From Arenibacter latericius DSM 15913 (GTDB taxonomy: Bacteria; Bacteroidota; Bacteroidia; Flavobacteriales; Flavobacteriaceae), in NCBI RefSeq assembly GCF_000424985.1, contig NZ_AUKX01000040.1, positions 1 through 47,197 on the forward strand: a DNA stretch of 47,197 nt. Reading direction: 5' to 3'. The notes below the pieces were generated by a model. That model saw only the letters and a program-made list of their open reading frames with translations. It ran no database searches and was not told where the DNA came from. Position numbers and translations under genes: made by a program. Position 1 is the stretch's first letter. The number at the start of each line of letters is the position of its first letter. Below are positions 16,797 through 25,867 of this stretch, one piece after another.

Positions 16797-17274
16797 GGGG
16801 TTAGCGTCACTTTTACTAGTAGTCTTAATCGCATCCTGTGATGGACAAACGATTAGCTCTGGTTATACCTCTACCAATAATGGGGTGTGGCACAAGGACA
16901 GTATTATGCAGTTTCAATTCAGCGGTGTAGATACGATACAACCCTATAATATTTTCATCAATATTAGAAACGACCAAACCTATCCCTACAGCAATCTGTT
17001 TCTAATTGCCGAATTAAATACCCCTAACGGAGATTTAGTAAGAGACACTTTGGAGTATGAGATGGCTCTCCCAAATGGCGAATGGTTAGGGAGTGGCAAT
17101 GGCAGTTTAAAAGAAAATAAATTGTGGTATAAGGAAAAAATCATTTTTCCATCTTCTGGAGTATATACCTTAAAGGTATCACACGCAATGCGAAAAAATG
17201 GCCAAGTAGAAGGCATCGCAGATTTGGAAGGCATTACCAATGTTGGATATCAAATAGAAAAAATTAATCCATAG
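16789..17274 (+). CDS. gldH: Gliding motility lipoprotein GldH
   Basis: A lipoprotein of about 161 residues matching GldH, which is required for gliding in Flavobacterium johnsoniae and restricted to Bacteroidota. The ATG at 16789 gives MLRGLASLLLVVLIASC: a signal peptide with lipobox LIASC, Cys at about residue 17. An ATG further upstream in frame at 16708 would add 27 basic residues inside ricT and bury the signal peptide, so I reject it. Conserved stretches include YPYSNLFLIAEL and a DTLEYEMALPNGEWLGSG block. It overlaps ricT by 8 bp and is 4 bp from the PBP gene, so the three are cotranscribed. The other gld genes lie outside this window. Confidence 0.92.
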   Translation: MLRGLASLLLVVLIASCDGQTISSGYTSTNNGVWHKDSIMQFQFSGVDTIQPYNIFINIRNDQTYPYSNLFLIAELNTPNGDLVRDTLEYEMALPNGEWLGSGNGSLKENKLWYKEKIIFPSSGVYTLKVSHAMRKNGQVEGIADLEGITNVGYQIEKINP

Positions 17275-17278
17275 GCCC

Positions 17279-19621
17279 ATGGCGACCGCAAAAAAAACAA
17301 CAAAAAAGAAAAAAAATAGCTTTACAAAATTCATCATATGGTTTTGGATTTTGTTTATAACCGGAATCCTTTCCGTAGTTCTAATATTCCTATTGACGGC
17401 TTGGGGTGTTTTTGGACCTATGCCGGAATATGAAAGATTAGAAAACCCACAAACCAACTTAGCCAGCGAAATAATTTCTTCCGATGGCGAAACTTTAGGG
17501 AAGTTTTACCTAGATGACAACAGAACGGATGTTAGTTTTGAAGATTTACCTGAAAACTTAGTCAAAGCCTTAATAGCAACCGAAGATGCACGCTACTATG
17601 AGCACTCCGGTATAGATGCACGAGGTACTGTAAGAGCTTTTGCATTTTTAGGGAAAAGAGGTGGGGCAAGTACCATATCACAACAATTGGCTAGACAGCT
17701 ATTTGTTGGAGTACGTTCTAAAAACCTAATAGAAACTATTACTCAAAAATTAAAAGAATGGGTACTGGCAACTAGATTAGAACGTAGCTATACCAAAGAA
17801 GAGATCATTACCATGTATTTAAACATTTATGATTTCACTAATAATGCGGACGGAATTAGATCAGCGGCCAGAATTTATTTTGGTAAAGAGCCCAAGAATC
17901 TTAAAACGGAGGAATCAGCAGTATTAGTTGGGATGCTGAAGAACTCCTCACTATACAATCCCTTAAGAAGGGAAGAATTGGTCTTAAACCGAAGGAATAC
18001 CGTATTAGGACAAATGGCCAAATACGATTTTATCACGGAAAAGGAGAAAGATTCACTGCAGGCCCTAAAAATGAATATTAATTTTAACCCAGAATCTCAC
18101 AGGGAGGGAATAGCGACCTATTTTAGAATGTACCTCCAAGGGTTTATGCGTAAGTGGATAGAAAAAAATCCAAAACCTGCCATAAAAGGAGAACGCGATA
18201 AGTGGAATATCTATTTAGACGGATTAAAAATATATACCACCATAGATTCCCGCATGCAGAAAAATGCAGAAGATGCAGTTTCTGCGCACATGAAACGCTT
18301 GCAAGCCGAGTTTTTTCATCAAAACACACCAGATAGGAATAAGACAGCTCCCTTTATTGAAGAATTTCCAGGCGAAATTGATCGTATTATGGAGCGTGGC
18401 ATGAAAAATTCCGATCGTTGGCGAAATATGAAAGCCAACGGTAAATCTGAAAAAGAAATAAGAGCGTCTTTTAATAAGCCAACTGAAATGACTGTCTTTG
18501 ATTGGAATAGTGAGACTCAAGACAAAGACACTATAATGACCCCAATGGATTCCATCCGTTATTACAAGTCTTTCCTAAGGGCTGCAATGATGTCTATGGA
18601 GCCACAGACAGGTCACGTAAAAGCATGGGTAGGCGGACTCAATTACAAACATTTTCAGTATGATAATGTTTACCAAGGCGCTAGACAGGTTGGTTCTACA
18701 TTTAAGCCTTTTGTATATGCCGCTGCAATAGACCAATTAAGGTTATCGCCTTGTGACGGACTATATGACAACCAATACTGTATTGAAGCCAATAAACACG
18801 GTAACCCAGAACCTTGGTGCCCTAAAAATGCAAATGGCAAGTATTCAGGGAATTTAATTACGCTAAAAAATGCCTTGGCTAATTCTGTAAATACTATCAC
18901 TGCTCAGTTGATAGACAGAGTAGGACCTGAAGCCGTAATTGAAATTACTAAAAACTTGGGCATTACAGGGAATATACCTGCTGTCCCTTCCATTGCCTTA
19001 GGAAGTGCAGATCTAAACGTATATGAGATGGTAGGCGCATACGGCACCTTTGCCAACCAAGGAGTTTATGTTAAACCAGTGATGGTAACAAGGATTGAAG
19101 ACAAAAATGGTACCGTTTTGTTTGAATATGTACCAGAAACCAAAGATGTACTTAGTAAGGATGTAGCTTACGCTATGGTAGACTTAATGTCTGGTGTTAC
19201 CCAAGGAGGATCTGGGACAAGACTTAGAACTACGGGTGCTGAAAAATGGAATAAGGTATATCAAGAAATTATCACAGGTTATCCATATCAATTTACCAAT
19301 CCTATTGCTGGTAAAACAGGAACTACACAGAACCAAAGTGATGGATGGTTTATGGGAATGGTTCCTAATCTAGTGACTGGAGTTTGGGTAGGAGGAGAAG
19401 ATAGAGCAACCCACTTTAGGTCCCTTACATACGGGCAGGGGGCATCTATGGCACTTCCTATTTGGGGAATGTATATGAAGAAGAATTACCAAAACAAGGA
19501 ATTGGGTGTTTCAGACGGAGAATTTGAAAAGCCAGAGGAACTATCCATCAATGTAGATTGTAGCAAGCTTATCGAAGAAAAGGAGAATGATATAGATATA
19601 GAAGACGATTTGGATTTCTAA
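17279..19621 (+). CDS. Class A penicillin-binding protein (PBP1A type)
   Basis: A 780-residue bifunctional peptidoglycan synthase. Basic cytoplasmic tail (1-18), one membrane anchor (about 19-42), then the GT51 transglycosylase domain (about 70-250) with the catalytic-Glu motif EDARYYEHSGID (about 102-113), GGASTISQQLARQLF (about 125-139) and KEEIITMYLN. The transpeptidase domain (about 430-740) has SxxK as GSTFKPF (about 470), SxN as SVN (about 538) and KTGT as GKTGTTQNQ (about 679). It polymerises lipid II and crosslinks stem peptides in the periplasm. An acidic C-terminal tail ends the protein. It is the last gene of the ricT-gldH operon, followed by a terminator. Confidence 0.96.
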   Translation: MATAKKTTKKKKNSFTKFIIWFWILFITGILSVVLIFLLTAWGVFGPMPEYERLENPQTNLASEIISSDGETLGKFYLDDNRTDVSFEDLPENLVKALIATEDARYYEHSGIDARGTVRAFAFLGKRGGASTISQQLARQLFVGVRSKNLIETITQKLKEWVLATRLERSYTKEEIITMYLNIYDFTNNADGIRSAARIYFGKEPKNLKTEESAVLVGMLKNSSLYNPLRREELVLNRRNTVLGQMAKYDFITEKEKDSLQALKMNINFNPESHREGIATYFRMYLQGFMRKWIEKNPKPAIKGERDKWNIYLDGLKIYTTIDSRMQKNAEDAVSAHMKRLQAEFFHQNTPDRNKTAPFIEEFPGEIDRIMERGMKNSDRWRNMKANGKSEKEIRASFNKPTEMTVFDWNSETQDKDTIMTPMDSIRYYKSFLRAAMMSMEPQTGHVKAWVGGLNYKHFQYDNVYQGARQVGSTFKPFVYAAAIDQLRLSPCDGLYDNQYCIEANKHGNPEPWCPKNANGKYSGNLITLKNALANSVNTITAQLIDRVGPEAVIEITKNLGITGNIPAVPSIALGSADLNVYEMVGAYGTFANQGVYVKPVMVTRIEDKNGTVLFEYVPETKDVLSKDVAYAMVDLMSGVTQGGSGTRLRTTGAEKWNKVYQEIITGYPYQFTNPIAGKTGTTQNQSDGWFMGMVPNLVTGVWVGGEDRATHFRSLTYGQGASMALPIWGMYMKKNYQNKELGVSDGEFEKPEELSINVDCSKLIEEKENDIDIEDDLDF

Positions 19622-19640
19622 GGTTATCCTATTTTAATAA

Positions 19641-19679
19641 AAAATGCCCTTGCTTTTTACTAAAAGTTAAGGGCATTTT
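19641..19679 (+). terminator. Terminator after the PBP gene
   Basis: AAAATGCCCTT (19641-19651) pairs perfectly with AAGGGCATTTT (19669-19679), loop of 17 nt, followed by T. It separates the ricT-gldH-PBP operon from scoA. Confidence 0.85.
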
Positions 19680-19745
19680 TCGTTTAAATCCGTATTTTAG
19701 AGGAGATCAAGGACTCTTAAGAAGCTAATAATAAAATTATAACGA

Positions 19746-20447
19746 ATGATACTGAAAACAGTTGCTAATGTAGAGGAAGCATTAAAGGGCGTCCATAACG
19801 GGATGACACTGATGCTGGGCGGATTTGGGTTATGTGGTATCCCAGAAAACACCATAACGGAATTAGTGAAAATGGGAGTAAAAGACCTCACTTGTATATC
19901 CAACAATGCGGGAGTAGACGATTTTGGTTTGGGACTACTCTTACATAAAAAGCAAATTAAAAAAATGATTTCCTCCTATGTAGGAGAGAACGATGAGTTT
20001 GAACGACAAATGCTTAATGGGGAATTAGAGGTAGAATTAACCCCACAAGGAACCCTAGCAGAAAAATGTAGGGCTGCACAAGCAGGTTTCCCCGCCTTTT
20101 ATACTCCTGCGGGCTATGGCACCGAAGTGGCCGATGGAAAAGAAACCAGGGAGTTTAATGGAAAGATGTACGTGCTAGAGGAAGCCTTTAAAGCCGATTT
20201 TGCTTTTGTAAAAGCTTGGAAAGGCGATGAAGCAGGGAACCTTATTTTTAAGGGAACGGCACGTAATTTCAACCCCGTTATGTGTGGAGCAGCAAAAATT
20301 ACGGTAGCAGAAGTAGAAGAACTAGTCCCCGCAGGGGAATTAGACCCGAATCAGGTTCATGTGCCAGGAATCTTTGTACAACGTATTTTTAAAGGTTCTA
20401 ACTATGAGAAGAGAATAGAACAGCTGACGGTGCGGAAGCGAGATTAA
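19746..20447 (+). CDS. scoA: 3-oxoacid CoA-transferase subunit A
   Basis: The 233-residue alpha subunit of a class I CoA-transferase, most like succinyl-CoA:3-ketoacid (acetoacetate) CoA-transferase. The CoA-binding glycine loop is [11 protein letters not shown] (about 19-29), and GGFGxxG plus the [12 protein letters not shown] segment are standard for subunit A. With subunit B it moves CoA between succinyl-CoA and acetoacetate or a related acid in the cytoplasm. The two subunits are normally adjacent with little spacing; here a four-helix-bundle gene separates them by 456 bp. The last codons abut the left inverted repeat of that insert (20442-20461). Confidence 0.93.
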   Translation: MILKTVANVEEALKGVHNGMTLMLGGFGLCGIPENTITELVKMGVKDLTCISNNAGVDDFGLGLLLHKKQIKKMISSYVGENDEFERQMLNGELEVELTPQGTLAEKCRAAQAGFPAFYTPAGYGTEVADGKETREFNGKMYVLEEAFKADFAFVKAWKGDEAGNLIFKGTARNFNPVMCGAAKITVAEVEELVPAGELDPNQVHVPGIFVQRIFKGSNYEKRIEQLTVRKRD

Positions 20448-20895
20448 TCAATTTGGAAATTAGCTAATATGTTAATTTGAAAATGAATTGATATTAAATC
20501 ACTAAACTATGAGAAAGGATAAGGAAAATGTAATCGTTAAGAAAACCTTTGATTTCTCTCTCGAAATTATAGCGTATTCCGAACAGTTAAGAACCTTAAA
20601 GAAATACGAAATGGCATCCCAATTATTCCGAAGCGGAACATCAATTGGTGCCAATACTTGGGAGGCTCAAAATGGTGAAAGTAAAGCAGACTTTATCCAT
20701 AAATTTAAGCTTGCGGCTAAGGAAGCGGACGAGACTTCCTATTGGATTGAGCTTTGCAAAGCTTCTAAACATTATCCAAATCCTAAACTCATTCTTTTTT
20801 CAGAATTAAACTCAATTATTCTCATCATTTCAAAAATAATAGGCACAACCAAACGAAGTACATTGCCAAATTAAAAAATTACCAAATTTTCAAAT
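20442..20895. repeat. Inverted repeats flanking the four-helix-bundle gene
   Basis: AATTTGGAAATT (20450-20461) is complementary to AATTACCAAATT (20877-20888) at 11 of 12 positions, and a four-base GATT arm lies outside the left copy. A second pair, ATTTGAAAA (20475-20483) and TTTTCAAAT (20887-20895), is perfect. Together they bracket the inserted gene. The AT-rich content raises the chance of coincidence, but the exact bracketing is what an IVS-like cassette would show. Confidence 0.5.
20509..20874 (+). CDS. Four-helix-bundle protein (23S rRNA intervening-sequence family)
   Basis: A 121-residue protein of the S23/IVP family, first known from ORFs in intervening sequences of 23S rRNA and homologous to the Avd accessory protein of diversity-generating retroelements. 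Four amphipathic helices are visible: about 8-30, 33-60 with the diagnostic QLFRSGTSIGANTWEAQNGE, 62-87 (KADFIHKFKLAAKEADETSY) and 95-112. Only the family's fold is known; no enzyme motif exists and the molecular function is unclear. It sits between scoA and scoB on the same strand, flanked by imperfect inverted repeats, in an operon that is contiguous in most bacteria. That suggests insertion as a cassette. Confidence 0.92.
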   Translation: MRKDKENVIVKKTFDFSLEIIAYSEQLRTLKKYEMASQLFRSGTSIGANTWEAQNGESKADFIHKFKLAAKEADETSYWIELCKASKHYPNPKLILFSELNSIILIISKIIGTTKRSTLPN

Positions 20896-20903
20896 CAAGA
20901 ATT

Positions 20904-21557
20904 ATGTTGGACAAAAACGGAATTGCAAAGCGAATAGCACAAGAGATAAAAGACGGATATTATGTTAACCTAGGAATTGGTATCCCCACCTTGGTGGCCA
21001 ATTTTGTTCGAGATGATATTAGCGTAGAGTTCCAAAGCGAAAATGGCGTATTAGGAATGGGGCCTTTTCCATTTGAAGGGGAAGAGGATCCCGATATCAT
21101 TAATGCGGGTAAACAGACCATTACCACCCTTCCAGGAGCCTCATTCTTTGATTCGGCTACTAGTTTTGGAATGATTAGAGGGAAACATGTAGACCTAACT
21201 ATTTTAGGTGCTATGGAAGTGGCTGAAAACGGAGATATCGCCAATTGGAAAATTCCTGGTAAAATGGTTAAAGGAATGGGCGGAGCAATGGACCTAGTAG
21301 CCTCTGCAGAGAACATTATTGTAGCTATGATGCATACCAACCGTCAAGGGGAATCAAAATTACTTAAAAAATGCAGTCTCCCACTTACAGGTGTTAGATG
21401 CGTTAAAAAAATAGTAACCAACTTAGCGGTATTAGAGGTAGTCTCCGAAGGGTTTAAACTATTAGAAAGAGCTCCAGGAGTAAGCGTGGAAGAAATTAAG
21501 AAAGCAACCGAAGGGAATTTGATTGTTGAAGGAACTATTCCAGAGATGAAAATTTAA
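20904..21557 (+). CDS. scoB: 3-oxoacid CoA-transferase subunit B
   Basis: The 217-residue beta subunit. The active-site glutamate lies in SENGVLGMGP (about 48-57), where a covalent glutamyl-CoA intermediate forms. GIPTLVANFV (about 26-35) and LTILGAMEVAENGDIANW (about 98-115) are typical of subunit B. It starts 29 bp after the four-helix-bundle gene, so its mRNA must read through that insert unless a promoter lies within it; none with a TAnnTTTG box is visible. Confidence 0.94.
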   Translation: MLDKNGIAKRIAQEIKDGYYVNLGIGIPTLVANFVRDDISVEFQSENGVLGMGPFPFEGEEDPDIINAGKQTITTLPGASFFDSATSFGMIRGKHVDLTILGAMEVAENGDIANWKIPGKMVKGMGGAMDLVASAENIIVAMMHTNRQGESKLLKKCSLPLTGVRCVKKIVTNLAVLEVVSEGFKLLERAPGVSVEEIKKATEGNLIVEGTIPEMKI

Positions 21558-21719
21558 CATTTACTAGTTATCCTTTGTTCTTCAATCACTTAATAGTAAT
21601 ATTCACAACAACTATTGAACAATTCACAACAAATTATTATACAATTCGCAATGATGTATTATATTAGGTCCACAATAAAAATTAAACCCCAATTTTCACT
21701 GATATAAATACTTTTTACT

Positions 21720-21827
21720 ATGGATTCCCAAATAAATCATGCCCCTACTCAAGAAAAAATTCAAGTCTATTATAACGACTTCTACCATGGATTCATAAGA
21801 TTGACTAAGAAATTATTTATGTTGTAA
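21720..21827 (+). CDS. Possible 35-residue small protein
   Basis: An ATG at 21720 opens a short frame (MDSQINHAPTQEKIQVYYND... to KKLFML) that ends at TAA 21825-21827, 18 bp before a strong terminator hairpin. It is enriched in aromatic and charged residues, unlike random intergenic frames. I recognise no family; it could be a real small gene or a gene-start remnant. No promoter box is seen in the 160 bp before it. The preceding region (21558-21719) holds only AT-rich sequence with a near-duplicated ATTCACAACAA. Confidence 0.25.
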   Translation: MDSQINHAPTQEKIQVYYNDFYHGFIRLTKKLFML

Positions 21828-21845
21828 ACCATAGATTTACAATAC

Positions 21846-21881
21846 AAAAGAGCGCAGTGTAAACCACATTGCGCTCTTTTT
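21846..21881 (+). terminator. Strong Rho-independent terminator
   Basis: AAAAGAGCGCAGTGT (21846-21860) pairs with ACATTGCGCTCTTTT (21866-21880) with one G-U pair and a short AAACC loop, then T. It lies past the possible small gene and scoB, and just before the acetyltransferase gene. Confidence 0.85.
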
Positions 21882-21929
21882 ATTTTAAACCTTATCCCAA
21901 AACACTATTTTTAAAATAAAAGTAGGCAA

Positions 21930-22445
21930 ATGGAGATACATGTAAAACCTTGCTCAATAGACGACCTAGATGCGTTAATCAGCATCGGGAAGCAAACTTT
22001 CACCGAAGCGTTTAAAGATCAAAATAATCCTGACGATTTTAACCATTACTTAGCAACCGCATTTAGCAGTGAAATAATTTTAAAAGAGTTAGAAGATCCT
22101 AACTCTTCTTATTATTTTGTATTTAAGAATACCATAAAAGTGGGATATTTTAAGGTGAACCAAGCAACATCTCAAACAGATATTAAGGATGATTCTTCCC
22201 TAGAATTAGAACGAATCTATGTGTTAAAAGAATTTCAGGGTAAAGGTATAGGAGGTTGGATTTTGAATTGGGCACTTAAAAAAGCTCGATCTCTAAATAA
22301 AAAGTACCTCTGGCTCGGGGTTTGGGAATACAATGAAAAAGCCATTAATTTCTACAAACAATACGGTTTTGTAAAATTTGGCACCCACCCCTACTATATC
22401 GGCAAGGATAAGCAAACGGATTGGTTAATGAGATACAATCTATAA
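21930..22445 (+). CDS. GNAT-family N-acetyltransferase
   Basis: A 171-residue protein with the GNAT acetyl-CoA fold. Motif A, with the pyrophosphate-binding loop, reads ERIYVLKEFQGKGIGGWILN (about 91-110). The preceding strand carries the core beta-4, and NEKAINFYKQYGFVKFG (about 134-150) is motif B. Substrate is not deducible; relatives acetylate polyamines, antibiotics or protein N-termini. It is a single gene between a terminator and a 226-bp gap with nothing recognisable. Start is ATG at 21930; no -7 box was found. Confidence 0.9.
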   Translation: MEIHVKPCSIDDLDALISIGKQTFTEAFKDQNNPDDFNHYLATAFSSEIILKELEDPNSSYYFVFKNTIKVGYFKVNQATSQTDIKDDSSLELERIYVLKEFQGKGIGGWILNWALKKARSLNKKYLWLGVWEYNEKAINFYKQYGFVKFGTHPYYIGKDKQTDWLMRYNL

Positions 22446-22671
22446 CATCATTAAACTTTAGCTAGGGCTAACACCGCAACTCTCCACATTTACGTTTTAT
22501 CCACTCCTAGGATTCACAAATATTCCATAAGGTATAATTTGCAATTAACCCCCTTATATTCAGCGTTTTACACCTTTTTATTTAACAGAGTTAAAAAGAA
22601 GTTAAACCTTTAGACAACTACTGAGTCCAACTAGCAATAAAGAATCGGTTATAAATTAAATAAAGTAAATC

Positions 22672-25419
22672 TTGAGGACTTTAGTATCAATTTTATTTCT
22701 ATTGGCAGTAAACTCTATTGCGGGCCAAAAATTCAATTTAGAAGGTGTTGTTCAAAATAAGGAGGAAGGAGCCTTAGAAGGAGCCACTGTATTTGTTCAA
22801 AATCCGAACGACTCTATAACAATGGCCTATGCTATTACCAATAAAGATGGAGCATTTTCTATAAGGGTTAATGCCGAAAAGGAGAACAAATTGCTTTTTA
22901 AAGTAGCTCATTTGGGGTATACCCCTTTTAGCAAGCAAATCATTGTCCCAGAGGACGATAAGCTGGTTTTAGATGATATTATTGTAGAGGAACAAGTGGA
23001 GGAATTAACCGAGGTGTTCTTACTTGGGGAAGCACCGCCAGTATTGATGAAAAAAGATACTATAGAATATAATGCCGATAGTTTTAAAACCCTACCCAAT
23101 GATAAGGTAGAAGACTTATTGAAAAAACTTCCGGGAATAGAAATAGATATGGATGGCGGCATTACTCATAATGGAATAGAGGTAGAGGCAGTGAATGTAG
23201 ATGGTATGCGTTTCTTCGGGGAAAAGAAAGGGAATATTGCCATAAAAAATCTACCGAGTTTAGTAGTAGATAAGGTTCAGGTAACGGATTATAAGACCGA
23301 CTTACAGAAATTTACGGGAGAAGAGTCAGATTCTGGAACCAAAGAGCTTAACCTAAAGATTAAAAAAGGGAAAAATAAGGGTTATTTCGGGGATGTTGCC
23401 GGAGGATATGGGACAGATAAAAAATATCAGGCCAATGCCAACCTATTTCAACTTATTGACGGGAAACAACTAGGGGTTATTGCTGGAAGCAATAATATTA
23501 ATATGTCCAATGGCTTTAATAGCTTACCGGATACGGATACTAGTAATGGATATTTAGAATCTAATTTTGTAGGAGCTAATTTCACTAAGGGAAAATGGAA
23601 CGAAACACAGGTAAATAGCAATTATAGGTATAGTAATCAAAGTAGAGAAACAGAACAAAAAACCATACGGGATAATTTTTTACCAGATTTAAATTACACC
23701 ACTTATTCAGAAAGAAATGGCAGTAACGATTCCGATAGTCATAATGCTAATCTGGATTTAAAATTTTTATTGGATTCTAAAAATAAATCCTCTCGCAACA
23801 GGGTACAAATTGCCAATAAGACAGATTTTACCATGACCAATTCAGATTCCTTTAATCAAGAGACCACACAATCCAAAGAAAGTAATGGCGATTTGGTAAG
23901 TGATTACACTTCAGCGAATCAAAATATTTCTGATCAATACAGCATTAGCAATAAATTTAGCGTAACTCCTAGGATAGGGAATAATCGTGATTTCTTTCAT
24001 ATTGGTGTAAATACCAGCATCAGCAAAAACCAATCTAGCGGGAAAAAATATTCCGAAAATATCTTACATCAGAAAAATACCACCAATATACAGGACCAAA
24101 TAAGTGAAACAGATAACTTAAGCACCAATATTGGATTGAACGCAAACTGGAATAAAGAACTATTTACAGGCTTTAGAATAATTCCTAGATATTCTGTCCA
24201 AATAGGAAACAATAGCAATGAAAGGTTTGTGTATGATTTTAATGCCGATGAAGATACTTATGAGGAGTTTAATCAACAGTTGAGTACGCAAAATAACTAT
24301 TTAACTACCACTATAAGACCTGCCTTAAGCCTTAGATATAATTATAAAGGATTTCGTTTTGATGCATCGGGTAACTACACCAATACCTACAGAAAATATG
24401 TAGATAAGATTATTGAGGCGCGTAATTTTAAAACTGATTTTAATTTTATGACGTACTCTGCTAGAATTAGGTATAGGGACGACAACGGCTACAAAAACAT
24501 CAACCTTAACTATGATCAAAATGTAGATTTACCATCTATAAGTCAGCTACAACCTGTCCCAGATGTAAATAATCAATTACATATTCGCACCGGAAACCCC
24601 TTTTTAAAACCTGCGATAAACCATAATTTCCGTTTTCAGTATCAAAATAATCTAGCCTTTAACAACATTAATATTACTGGAGATGCAGGGGCTAGTTTTG
24701 TAAAGGATAAAATAATCAATAGTACAATTACTAATGAAGACCTCATAAAACACACCACCTATACCAATATCCAAGGGGATTACTCTTTTAGCGGTAATAC
24801 GGCGATCACCAAAACCTATTTTAGTCAGAATAGCAATATAAATATTAACCTTAGGTTGCACGGAAGTTTTAGGAACAACCTCTCATTGCAAAACAATGTA
24901 AAGTTTACCGCTCAATCGTCTGTACTTAGACCTTCCCTATCTTTCCGATACGCCTATGACAAGATATTGGATTTTAACGCCTCCTACAGCTATGGATTAA
25001 ACAAAACTATTTACGATACCGATATTTATGATAACAACGCCTATTTTGTACAAAACCTTCGGTTAAACACATCTGTTTATTTCTTTAAGGATGCATTTTT
25101 CACTAATAAGGTTTCCTACCGCTATAATAGCAGAGTAGGTGATGCCTTTGACGGGGATGCGGTTTTTTGGAATGCTGGAATAGGAATGCAGCTCTTAGAC
25201 GGAAACGGCACTCTAACTTTAGTAGGCTATGATATCTTAGGAAAAAACAACGGATACGTAAGAACCGTATCAGAGGCCTTTATTCAAGATTCTGAAAGCA
25301 AAATTTTAGAACAATATTTTATGCTAACCTTTAGCTATAAATTTGGGCGAATTGCTGGACAAAGAATGGATATGAGCCGTAGTCCAAGAGGATCACAAAT
25401 GAGACGAATAAGATCATAA
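22672..25419 (+). CDS. TonB-dependent-receptor-like outer membrane beta-barrel protein
   Basis: A 915-residue outer-membrane protein. The signal peptide is residues 1-19 (cleavage after SIAG). A carboxypeptidase-regulatory-like domain (about 24-105, GVVQNKEEGALEGATVFVQN) and a plug-like segment (about 125-210, with VEDLLKKLPGIEIDMDGGI) follow. The rest is a large barrel (about 240-900) rich in alternating Asn/Tyr/Ser strands, like the OMP_b-brl_3 family. The start is TTG at 22672; an in-frame TAA at 22666-22668 leaves no room for an earlier start. No SusD partner is adjacent, so a glycan-uptake role is not supported. Cargo unknown. A weak box TATAATTTG (about 22533-22541) has one base too many between TA and TTTG. 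Confidence 0.88.
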   Translation: MRTLVSILFLLAVNSIAGQKFNLEGVVQNKEEGALEGATVFVQNPNDSITMAYAITNKDGAFSIRVNAEKENKLLFKVAHLGYTPFSKQIIVPEDDKLVLDDIIVEEQVEELTEVFLLGEAPPVLMKKDTIEYNADSFKTLPNDKVEDLLKKLPGIEIDMDGGITHNGIEVEAVNVDGMRFFGEKKGNIAIKNLPSLVVDKVQVTDYKTDLQKFTGEESDSGTKELNLKIKKGKNKGYFGDVAGGYGTDKKYQANANLFQLIDGKQLGVIAGSNNINMSNGFNSLPDTDTSNGYLESNFVGANFTKGKWNETQVNSNYRYSNQSRETEQKTIRDNFLPDLNYTTYSERNGSNDSDSHNANLDLKFLLDSKNKSSRNRVQIANKTDFTMTNSDSFNQETTQSKESNGDLVSDYTSANQNISDQYSISNKFSVTPRIGNNRDFFHIGVNTSISKNQSSGKKYSENILHQKNTTNIQDQISETDNLSTNIGLNANWNKELFTGFRIIPRYSVQIGNNSNERFVYDFNADEDTYEEFNQQLSTQNNYLTTTIRPALSLRYNYKGFRFDASGNYTNTYRKYVDKIIEARNFKTDFNFMTYSARIRYRDDNGYKNINLNYDQNVDLPSISQLQPVPDVNNQLHIRTGNPFLKPAINHNFRFQYQNNLAFNNINITGDAGASFVKDKIINSTITNEDLIKHTTYTNIQGDYSFSGNTAITKTYFSQNSNININLRLHGSFRNNLSLQNNVKFTAQSSVLRPSLSFRYAYDKILDFNASYSYGLNKTIYDTDIYDNNAYFVQNLRLNTSVYFFKDAFFTNKVSYRYNSRVGDAFDGDAVFWNAGIGMQLLDGNGTLTLVGYDILGKNNGYVRTVSEAFIQDSESKILEQYFMLTFSYKFGRIAGQRMDMSRSPRGSQMRRIRS

Positions 25420-25867
25420 TCCTTATGTACCGAACTATATCCTGATTAGGCTAGTACCGCTACCCTACTGTTATACTGGTGTATAAGATGAAAATCAGGA
25501 ATGTGGTAGTGCATTTTAGCATTTATGACCTAGTTAGAATTTTCACACGCTTTCCAACACCTATTCCATTATTGCATAGGTTATTGTAAAGCAAAGTTGA
25601 AAAGATTATTATTTCTTTCAATGGTTGTAAGACTAGACCTAGGATTAGTAGTCATTCTATGTTCACTTAGCGGTCTTTCGGTATATATCTCATCTGCGAC
25701 TGTACTACTAGACTGTGGTAACGTAATTCCCTGTTTCGTTCCCAAATAGCCCGTTGATATAGTAATACGTCGAATAGTTCACATAAAATACCGACCACAT
25801 CTTGCTAACTGTAGGCTTTTAACTAACTTGGTTAACGTGTTAGTACCCATATCATCATATTCTTAGA
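25420..25867. other. Intergenic gap of 448 bp without a recognisable gene
   Basis: I see no reading frame, tRNA or protein-family remnant here. One interrupted palindrome, ACTAAC (25822-25827) with GTTAGT (25839-25844) around a GTTAAC core, lies 23 bp before the ATG of the next gene and could be an operator. The sequence is less AT-rich than other gaps in this window. Confidence 0.5.

Noticed and set aside
20960-21340. 126-residue frame on the minus strand inside scoB
   Set aside because: Antisense shadow of a well-conserved gene; no promoter or family match.
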